Position numbers and translations under genes: made by a program. From an uncultured Collinsella sp. (GTDB taxonomy: Bacteria > Actinomycetota > Coriobacteriia > Coriobacteriales > Coriobacteriaceae): a stretch of DNA of 52,310 nt. The notes under the pieces are model-generated. The model searched no databases, was not told where the DNA came from, and worked only from the letters and a program-made list of their open reading frames with translations. The DNA lies in the NCBI GenBank assembly GCA_958445065.1, contig CAUCQW010000016.1:1-52310 (forward strand), read 5' to 3'. Positions 45,880 through 52,310 of this stretch are shown here, in pieces (positions within the stretch are counted from its first letter, which is position 1; every line of letters begins with the position of its first letter).

Positions 45880-45953
45880 TATAAGTTGCGGTGAAATAGG
45901 GACTGTTTATGCGGTTAAAGCCGTAAATCAATCCATATTTCACCGCAACTTAT
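45880..45953. repeat. Intergenic hairpin overlapping the end of the PLP-fold gene
   Basis: ATAAGTTGCGGTGAAATA (45881-45898) pairs perfectly with 45936-45953. The 37-nt loop is itself imperfectly self-complementary (GGACTG...CAATCC). The right arm supplies the last five codons and the stop of the neighbouring minus-strand gene. Confidence 0.7.
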
Positions 45954-46965
45954 GAAGTTGAGGATGATTTAGCTGGTTGCGAAGGGCGTTGTCTAGGGTG
46001 GCCGCAACTACCAAGGGGTTGTCGGTGCCGGCGAAGAGGCGGATGGTGCTCCCCTGATTGCCGCGTGGGGCCGAAAGACGCGTCGTTGCGCCGCCGGCAG
46101 GCGATGTGCGAAACTCCCCCGGCAAAGCGTCGAACAGCTCTCCTGCGCTAAGCTCGATAAGGTCAAACTCAACTGCCGGGCCAAAGCCGTGCTCGAGGAT
46201 TCCCGTTGCAACCGCATGGTCGGGATGCGAGGTCAGTCCGGGGTAGCGCACGTCGCGCACCATCTCGTTGGCGGCCAGATACTCGGCCAGCGCACGGGCG
46301 CGGTCGAAGTGTGCCTGCATGCGGGTATCGAGCGAGGAAAGACCACGCTCAAGCACGTCAACCTCCTCGACAGACAGGTCGAGTGCCAACGCATCGCAGC
46401 GCTCAAGCAGGGCATATGCGCACTCGGCAGCGGCATCCACACGATGGCGCTTGAGCTGCGAGCGCGCCACCGAAGCGGCAACGAGCTTGCGCGGTGACTT
46501 ACCAGCACACACGCGGTCGAGTGCCTCGAGCGACAGCACGGCACCCAAGCGCAACGGATCGCACCCAAAGACACCAGCCACGGTATTATCCACCACGAGC
46601 AGCGCGCGGGCATCGCGAGCCGCGCGACCCAGGGCGCGAAGATCGGGCACGCGCAGACCAAACCCGCCGATAGAGTTGACGAACCACCACAGGTGCGGAC
46701 CCTCGGCATCAAACGAAACATCAAAGCCCTCGGATGCGGCGGCAAACGCCTCGGCGCACGGATCCCCCACCAGCACAACATCGCAGCCATCAAAGCCGCA
46801 CGCAAACGCATCGGCAAAGTCGTCCGCAAAGGCCACCAGGCGGTCACCGGGGCGCACAATCCCCAGCTGAGACAGCGCCGCCGGCACATGCGAAGCCACG
46901 AGCAACCGCGCCTCACGCGCGCCAGCCCTTGTAGCCCAGGCCTCTTCTAGCTGCTGTACATCCAC
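45940..46965 (-). CDS. Cys/Met-metabolism PLP-dependent enzyme homologue
   Basis: A 341-aa protein of the fold-I Cys/Met metabolism family (cystathionine synthase/lyase-like), but divergent. The DNT motif (VVDNTVAGVFGCDP) and a candidate PLP lysine in GKSPRKLVAAS are visible. The lysine sits at the family position (S-x-x-K), though the usual S-x-TKY is lost. The C-terminus has SAPRGNQGSTIRLFAGTD in place of the usual SxGxEx end. Activity cannot be assumed. I suggest the GTG at 46965 as start; an ATG at 46983 is possible. The last codons lie in the repeat at 45880-45953. Confidence 0.7.
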   Translation of the reverse strand: MDVQQLEEAWATRAGAREARLLVASHVPAALSQLGIVRPGDRLVAFADDFADAFACGFDGCDVVLVGDPCAEAFAAASEGFDVSFDAEGPHLWWFVNSIGGFGLRVPDLRALGRAARDARALLVVDNTVAGVFGCDPLRLGAVLSLEALDRVCAGKSPRKLVAASVARSQLKRHRVDAAAECAYALLERCDALALDLSVEEVDVLERGLSSLDTRMQAHFDRARALAEYLAANEMVRDVRYPGLTSHPDHAVATGILEHGFGPAVEFDLIELSAGELFDALPGEFRTSPAGGATTRLSAPRGNQGSTIRLFAGTDNPLVVAATLDNALRNQLNHPQLHKLR

Positions 46966-46985
46966 AAGACACCGTCCCTTCATAA

Positions 46986-47023
46986 GCAAAAACCCACGAT
47001 GCGAATGTTTCCCGCATCGTGGG
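46986..47023 (-). terminator. Intrinsic terminator after the sucrose operon
   Basis: An 11-bp perfect stem (47013-47023 with 46993-47003, 9-nt loop), followed by TTTTTG on the minus strand. It lies 39 nt past the GH32 stop. Confidence 0.8.
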
Positions 47024-47061
47024 CAACGGCTGAAGTATAGCGCCGATATGCGACGAATCGC

Positions 47062-48603
47062 CTAGATGTTGAGCGTGTGATAGTTCACGCTCGCACCCGG
47101 AGCGTCGACGGTCACACCATAGGACTCGGGATAGATGCGCGTCGAAAACGCGAGCGAGCCATCGTTCACAAACACCTCGACCGACGAGACATCGCCAACA
47201 ATGCGCACGTTACGAACCTCGTCGACGGGCTCCCACCGTACGGAACGACCGCAGCCGGCAGAAGCGCGGCTCTCATCGGTAAATCGCATCTCAAAGCGCG
47301 CGGGCAGTTCGCCCTTGGCAGGCACAAACGACAGCTTCAACTCGCCATCAACGATCGCGGTAAACGCGCCGTCGACACCGTCAACAACAACGTCAAAGCA
47401 GGTATCGCCGGCAACCTCCAACGAGCCCGCCCCCACACGCACCGAGGCATAATGACGCTCGATCTCGCGCGCCGGCTGCTGCAGTACCACGCCGCCGCCA
47501 CCGGCCGTAAGCTCGCGCGGCACCGTCATGCAGTGCTGCCAGCCACACGCCACGGTCGGTGCGTTGCCATAGGTCGGCTCATCGGGCATGCCCATCCAGC
47601 CGATCAGAATGTGGCGACCGTCCTCGGACGTAAACTCCTGTGGAGCATAGAAGTCAAAACCGGCGTCCCACAGGCGGAACTCGCCCAGCTCATAGGCACC
47701 GTCACCGCCGGTAATGTCGCCCGCTACAGGCATGTAGCCAGCAGCGTATACGTTGCCGCGGTCCCAACGGCCGCCTTCGAGCCCCTGGGGAGAAAAGGAC
47801 AGGAACTTCGCCGGTACACCGCCATCCGCCTCAAGCTCAAGGTATCCCGGGCACTCCCACATAAAGCCAAAACGCTCGGGCGTAGACACACGGCTCTCGA
47901 GCTCCCAGCTCAGCATATCGGCCGAGCCATACACCAGGATCTCGCCCACATCACGCCCGGCGCCCTCGCCGTGCATCGCACAAAAACGGCTCTCGACATG
48001 TGGCCCATCCACGCGACGACGCGCGCCCAGCACCATGTGGTAACGCCCGTCCGCGTCACGCCACACCTTGGGATCGCGCACGTGGCAAGTCAAATCCTCG
48101 GGGTAGTCCTCGGACGCCAGCACCACGCGCTTTTGGCTGAACTCCCGACCGGCAAGGCCATCAACGCTCTCGACATAAACAGTATCGGCGCGGCGGCCGG
48201 TATTGACGTAGTCGTACGTGCCGTCTGCATCGGAAAGCTTAACGTTGCCCGTGTACAGCACGCGAATGCGGCCGTCCTCGGCAAGCGCGGAGCCCGAATA
48301 CACACCGTGGCAATCGAACGGCTCATCGGGCAGCAGCGGGGCGCCAACGTAGTCCCACGTCATAAGGTCGCGACTCGTCGCATGGCCCCAGACCTTAACG
48401 CCACCCTCAACATCAAACGGCGCATACTGAAAATAGGCATGGAACACGCCGCCCGCCTGGCAAAGACCGTTGGGGTCGTTGAGCCAGCCCGCCGGCGGCA
48501 TAATATGGAAGTGCTGGCCATACGCGCCATGGCCGCATTCAGAGGCGGCAGCGTCAACAGCGGCAACCAACTTTGCAAGGTCGCGACCAAGTGCATTAGA
48601 CAT
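47062..48603 (-). CDS. scrB: GH32 sucrose-6-phosphate hydrolase
   Basis: Glycoside hydrolase of family 32 that splits phosphorylated sucrose (or other beta-fructosides), 513 aa. The nucleophile is Asp43 in WLNDPNG, the transition-state stabiliser Asp177 in HVRDPKVW and the acid/base Glu250 in WECPGY. A C-terminal beta-sandwich follows (about 360-513). It lies downstream of a PTS EIIBC gene, which supports the phosphosucrose substrate. No signal peptide, so it is cytoplasmic. AGGA is nine bases before the ATG. Confidence 0.9.
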   Translation of the reverse strand: MSNALGRDLAKLVAAVDAAASECGHGAYGQHFHIMPPAGWLNDPNGLCQAGGVFHAYFQYAPFDVEGGVKVWGHATSRDLMTWDYVGAPLLPDEPFDCHGVYSGSALAEDGRIRVLYTGNVKLSDADGTYDYVNTGRRADTVYVESVDGLAGREFSQKRVVLASEDYPEDLTCHVRDPKVWRDADGRYHMVLGARRRVDGPHVESRFCAMHGEGAGRDVGEILVYGSADMLSWELESRVSTPERFGFMWECPGYLELEADGGVPAKFLSFSPQGLEGGRWDRGNVYAAGYMPVAGDITGGDGAYELGEFRLWDAGFDFYAPQEFTSEDGRHILIGWMGMPDEPTYGNAPTVACGWQHCMTVPRELTAGGGGVVLQQPAREIERHYASVRVGAGSLEVAGDTCFDVVVDGVDGAFTAIVDGELKLSFVPAKGELPARFEMRFTDESRASAGCGRSVRWEPVDEVRNVRIVGDVSSVEVFVNDGSLAFSTRIYPESYGVTVDAPGASVNYHTLNI

Positions 48604-48709
48604 ATCAAAGTCCTAACGGATCGAAAGTAACAAGGCGCCAGAGATCGGCACCAGATACGGGAAACGCCCGCGAGCATACAACCCGCGGGATCCCCTCAAT
48701 CAAAAGCTC

Positions 48710-50110
48710 TTAGGCCTGCTCGGAAGCCTTGGGCTCGTCCTGATACAGGACAAACGAGACGACAAAGGAAACAAGCGCGGCGACCGCAAACATGATCGCG
48801 TACTGCACGGGCTGGGCCAGGCACAGCAGGATACCGAAGATGCCGGTAACGCCCGTACCGGAAGCGGCAAGCGAGGTGAGCGCGCAGACCAGGGCGCCGC
48901 AGCCGCCGCCGATGCAACCGGCGATGAAGGGCTTAAAGAAGCGCAGGTTCACACCAAAGATGGCCGGCTCCGTAATGCCCATGAAGGCGGACAGGGCCGA
49001 AGGAAGTGCCAAACCCTTGATCTTGGCATCGCGGGTCTTAAAGGCAACGGCGAGCGCGGCGCCACCCTGGGCGATGTTGGCGGCACTGGCGATGGGCAAC
49101 CAGTAGGTCACGCCGTACTGGGCGAGCTGGCCCAGGTCGATGGCGGTGTACATCTGGTGGATACCGGTAACGACCGTGGGGGCATAGAACAGGCCGACGA
49201 TAAAGGAACCGATGCCGAAGGGCAGGGTGAGCAGGGCCTAGATCAGACCGAGGATGGTGTTCTCGGCCCAGACAAAGACGGGGCCGACGGCAACGAGGGT
49301 CACGAGCACGGTCACGAACACCGAGACGAGCGGGGTCACAAAGAGGTCGAACATCTCGGGGACAACCTTGTGGAGTCGCTTCTCGAGGAAGGCGAGAATG
49401 GCGCAGGCGATAACGATGGGGATCACGTGGCCCTGATAACCGACCCACTCAAAGCCGTACACGCCGGGAATGACGGTGACCATGGTCTGCACGCCCTCAG
49501 AGGCAACCGTGTAGGCGCTCTGCAGCGAGGAGTTGATGAACGCACCACCGACGACGGCACCCAGGTACGGGTTGGCGCCAAAGGCCTTAGCCGCGGAGTA
49601 GCCGATCAGGATCTGCAGAATGCCAAAGGACGTTCCCGAGACCAGGTCGGCAATCTTGTAGATAAAGTTATTGGTGTCGAGCGCGATAAAGCCGTTGGAG
49701 GCCATAAAGTTGAGGGCACTCATAATGCCCAGCAGCAGGCCCGAAGCCACGATGGCGGGGATGATGGGGACAAAGACGTCGCCGAGCACCTTAATGGCAC
49801 GCATAAAGATGTTCTGCTGCTGCGCCGCGGCCTCCTTGACCTCGGCCTTGGTGGCAGCCTCGACGCCGCTGAGCGCAATGAACTCGTCGTAGACCTTATT
49901 GACGGTGCCAGTGCCAAAAATAATCTGGAGCTGGCCCTGGGCCTCAAAGACGCCCTTAGCGCCATCGATATTCTCGAGGGCCTCCTTGTCGACCTTGGCG
50001 TTATCGGCAATCACCAGGCGCAGACGCGTGGCGCAGTGCGCGGCCGAAACAACGTTGCCGGCGCCACCGATGTTGTCGAGCACCTCTTGCGCTGATTTGC
50101 GGTAGTCCAT
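48710..50110 (-). pseudogene. scrA: Sucrose-type PTS EIIBC gene with an in-frame TAG
   Basis: Glucose-superfamily PTS permease, 466 codons, intact in frame except for TAG at 49238-49240 (codon 291). The EIIB domain is at 1-85 with phospho-Cys26 in SAAHCATRLRL. EIIC begins near residue 105. After the TAG the same frame continues LPFGIGSFIVGLFYAPTVV and on through a normal C-terminus, so a single point change would restore it. No EIIA domain is attached. AAAGGGAAG lies before the ATG at 50110. With the TAG, EIIC loses its last part and is unlikely to transport. A sequencing error is possible. Confidence 0.8.
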
Positions 50111-50166
50111 GACTTCCCTTTCCTCCAACGGGCGCATGTGCACCCGGCCATCTTTGACACTTACGC

Positions 50167-50211
50167 TGTAATCGTTTTCAGTTTCATTTGTCTGTAATCG
50201 TTTTCATAGTA
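50167..50211 (-). promoter_or_regulatory. scr operon promoter with twin LacI-type operators
   Basis: Two identical 14-bp sites, TGAAAACGATTACA on the minus strand (50193-50206 and 50167-50180), 26 bp apart, match the CG-centred LacI/GalR operator pattern. A -10 box TACTAT (50206-50211) sits so that the predicted start falls within the first site. The upstream neighbour encodes a LacI-type repressor, the obvious ligand. Confidence 0.75.
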
Positions 50212-50294
50212 GGGTGAACGGTAGGAAAAAGCCGGCGAATGGTAGTTTTATGGCAAAAACAGGGGCCTCAGAGGCAGGCAGACGTGCCCAGAGC

Positions 50295-51188
50295 CTAGAC
50301 ATTCATAAGCTGATGGCCGAGCTTGATCGTCTTGAGACCGCGCTTCCCCTCCACGCCATCGAGCGTGTCAAGCAGCATGCTGGTGGCCTCGACGCCACTG
50401 GTCAGATACCCATAATGCACAGTAGGAATGCCGCCCGTCAGCGCGCGCAAAAACGCGTTGTCGCCAAAACCGCTCACGCGGTGTATGCCCTCGCCCATGC
50501 CGCGAACCTCATCGATGGCACGCAGCGCGCCCGCCGCCATGGTGTCGGTCGCGCAGGCGATAAACGAAACATCGGGAGCGACGGAAAGCAGCTCACGCGC
50601 CGCACCATAGCCCGAGTCGAGCGTAAACGAGCCCAGGCGAATCAAGGCGGCATCGAGCGGGTTACCCGCGGCGCGCAATCCCGCCTCAAAACCACGACGG
50701 CGGTCATAACCGGCCGCACGGTCTTCCTCGGTAACACCGATATAGGCAATCTTGCCCTCAACATGCTTCGCGAGCGCCTGGCCCAGCTCAAAAGCGGCCT
50801 CGTAATCGTCGTGATAGACGCAAGCCGCGCCCTCGACGTTTTGGCCGATCAGCACAATGGGCACATGGCAAGACGCAATGGCCGCACGATGTTCATCGGT
50901 GATCATGGTCGCCACGAGTACGATGCCATCAACCGGGTGATTTTGGAATAAATCGAGGTACTCGAGCTCGCGATCGGGGGCGTTGTCGGTATTGGCGAGC
51001 AGCATCTGGTAGCCACGGCGACCGAGCACCTGGCCAATGCCGGCGGTAATGCGGCTAACGGATTCCGAGTTAATCTTGGGCACGATGACGCCGATGAGTT
51101 TGGTGGAGCCGGTGCGCAGCGCGCGAGCCTGGCTGGACCGCACGTATCCGGTCAGCTCAATCGCCTGCTTAATGCGTTCGGCCTTTGC
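50295..51188 (-). pseudogene. LacI-family sucrose repressor, truncated at the N-terminus
   Basis: The sugar-binding core of a LacI/GalR repressor is complete (about 280 aa: KLIGVIVPKINSESVSRITA through DGIVLVATMI and IAYIGVTEEDRAAGYDRRRG to the end). Upstream the frame still reads KAERIKQAIELTGYVRSSQA, the tail of a LacI headpiece, then hits TAA at 51189-51191. The helix-turn-helix itself is missing. G+C falls beyond this point and recombinase sequence begins, so the headpiece was probably lost when the element inserted. A GTG at 51143 could start a non-DNA-binding fragment. Confidence 0.82.
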
Positions 51189-51234
51189 TTATGTGTGATA
51201 AAGAAGCAATAGAAGTGCAAAAAATTTTGCCGTT

Positions 51235-51267
51235 CCTATCCGACACTTGGCCATTGTGTCGGATAGG
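51235..51267 (-). terminator. Hairpin after the recombinase gene
   Basis: A 12-bp perfect stem (51235-51246 with 51256-51267, 9-nt loop), nine bases past the recombinase stop. A T-run follows on the minus strand about ten bases later. It may be a terminator or part of the element's end. Confidence 0.5.
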
Positions 51268-51275
51268 TCGGGCGG

Positions 51276-52274
51276 TTATTCGGGCAAGTCAATCTTGCCG
51301 ACAAAGCTGTAATAAATCTCAATGTCCTGCCTGCGGGTGCCGTTCTCATCATAGCTGCACTCATGCACCACAATTTTCTCGATCATTTCCCGCAAGAGAG
51401 TGGGGGTCAGTTCTTCAAAGGCAAGGTGCTTGCGGACAATGCCCATAAATTTCTCGGCGTTGACGGTAGCTGCCTGTGACTTGTCCAGTTCGGCTTGCAG
51501 GGCGGCGGCTCTCTTTTTCAGCTCCGCTTGCTCGGCTTCGTAGTCAGCCGACAGTTCCATGAAACGCTCATCGCTGATTTTGCCGTTTACATTGTCCTCA
51601 TACAGCCGCTTGATAATGCGGCTGATTTCAGAAATGCGTTCCTGCGCCTGTTCAAGCTGCTTGATGGCTGCGGCGGTCTTTCGCTTGCCACCGATCTCGT
51701 TCTGCTGGACAAGTAGTTTCACAAACCGGCTCTCATGCTTGGCTGCGTATTCGGTCACTTGCCGGAGATTTGCCAGGACACCAGCGGTCAACAGATCGGT
51801 GCGGATAAAGTGCGCCGTACAGTTGCGGGTGCGCTTCTTGTAGCTGCCGCAGATGTAGCAGTCCTGTTTGCGGTCTTTGTTCTGATACCGCTGCTGATAC
51901 AGCACATGGCCGCAGTCGGCGCAGAACAAAATCCCGGAGAACAGCCCCACTTCATCGTAGCGGTTCGGGCGTTTGCGCTGTTTGCGTAACTCCTGCACCC
52001 GTTCCCATGTTTCCTTGTCGATGATCGGCTCATGGTGGTTCTCGAAAATGGCCTGCTTCTCGACGGGGTTCTCTATGCTGTGCTTGACCTTATAAGAAGG
52101 CTTTTCCGTTTTGAAGTTCACCAGACATCCGGTGTACTCTCGGTTTTCGAGGATATGAACGACGGTGTTGGTCGCCCATTTGCACTCATAGCCTGGGTGA
52201 TAACGGCGGGTGCTGCCTGTCCGCTGATATTCCAGCGTCCCCGGCGTGGGGATTTTTCCATTGTTACCCTCCAT
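51276..52274 (-). CDS. Large serine recombinase, C-terminal part
   Basis: 332 aa matching the C-terminal two-thirds of a large serine recombinase. A recombinase domain segment (ATNTVVHILENREYTGCLVN) leads to a zinc ribbon (FCADCGHVLY ... CYICGSY), a long coiled coil (about 195-275) and a DUF4368-like end (LTPTLLREMIEKIVVHE, then YYSFVGKIDLP). The N-terminal resolvase domain with the catalytic serine is not in this frame: TAA occurs ten codons upstream of the ATG (52302-52304). Either the gene is broken or it is frameshifted near the window edge. It is probably inactive as read here. Confidence 0.85.
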   Translation of the reverse strand: MEGNNGKIPTPGTLEYQRTGSTRRYHPGYECKWATNTVVHILENREYTGCLVNFKTEKPSYKVKHSIENPVEKQAIFENHHEPIIDKETWERVQELRKQRKRPNRYDEVGLFSGILFCADCGHVLYQQRYQNKDRKQDCYICGSYKKRTRNCTAHFIRTDLLTAGVLANLRQVTEYAAKHESRFVKLLVQQNEIGGKRKTAAAIKQLEQAQERISEISRIIKRLYEDNVNGKISDERFMELSADYEAEQAELKKRAAALQAELDKSQAATVNAEKFMGIVRKHLAFEELTPTLLREMIEKIVVHECSYDENGTRRQDIEIYYSFVGKIDLPE

Positions 52275-52310
52275 AACTTCTGATTGTTGCCGTCTTGACG
52301 ATTATGTATC

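Larger units (their letters stand above)
51189..52310. mobile_element. End of an integrated element with a serine recombinase
   Basis: From about 51189 the base composition is clearly lower in G+C than the host and codon use changes. The segment carries a hairpin and a large serine recombinase gene (minus strand) whose 3' end faces the junction, a usual layout at the end of an integrative element. The left edge is inferred from where the LacI-type frame breaks. The element runs off the right edge of the window, so its size and cargo are unknown. Confidence 0.75.

Noticed and set aside
49238..49240. Recoding of TAG (pyrrolysine or read-through) in the PTS gene
   Set aside because: No pyrrolysine genes or read-through signals are visible, the neighbouring repressor is also damaged, and TAG is used as a normal stop elsewhere (ileS, thyA).
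51276..52274. Prophage integrase
   Set aside because: No phage genes are visible and the recombinase ending (DUF4368-like) is more typical of conjugative or mobilisable elements. The rest of the element is outside the window, so this is not final.

Overview
The window looks like a chromosomal stretch from a high-G+C actinobacterium of the class Coriobacteriia, most like Collinsella. This is inferred from protein style, gene order (acpP-rnc-smc-ftsY-ffh; a SepIVA-like gene beside DUF177-rpmF-plsX), G/C-rich third codon positions and many long intergenic palindromes. No 16S sequence is present, so the genus is an inference. Most of the window is core genome, and nearly all genes are on the minus strand.

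Layout. 1-7.3 kb: ileS under a T-box leader, a GldA-family dehydrogenase, a DUF523 gene and ftsH. 7.3-12.7 kb: cobO, a MATE exporter, an SpoU-type RNA methyltransferase, thyA-folA, and a self-contained metal-type locus (DUF134 regulator fused to a NifX-like domain with a His/Cys tail, behind twin palindromic operators). 12.8-22.3 kb: SRP and chromosome segregation (ffh, ftsY, smc), rnc, acpP, then plsX, rpmF, DUF177 and a SepIVA-like gene. 22.3-27.7 kb: asp23/yloU, fakA, recG, rsmD, coaD as one minus-strand operon. 27.9-28.1 kb: two identical tRNA-Asn genes with their own promoter and terminator. 28.3-39.9 kb: a macromolecular synthesis superoperon read rimP-nusA-infB-rbfA-nrnA-truB-ribF-dnaG-rpoD, with a strong promoter and an apparent attenuator in its leader. 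40-47 kb: a lipoprotein, leuS, an unusual guaB, a one-domain ModE-like regulator and a PLP-fold protein. 47-51.2 kb: a sucrose locus (GH32 hydrolase, PTS EIIBC, LacI-type repressor, two LacI-type operators). 51.2-52.3 kb: the end of a lower-G+C mobile element.

The sucrose locus appears to be decaying. The EIIBC gene has an in-frame TAG at codon 291, and the repressor has lost its DNA-binding half where the element carrying a large serine recombinase fragment abuts it.

The least explained feature is a set of long intergenic hairpins. Two of them (241-360 and 43689-43787) share a core but have different arm sequences that stay self-complementary in each copy. This points to a structured RNA, or to an element that remakes its arms at each site. 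I also flag a likely attenuator before rimP-nusA-infB and a perfect internal Shine-Dalgarno between the two domains of the DUF134-NifX protein. No CRISPR array, rRNA or replication origin was seen.
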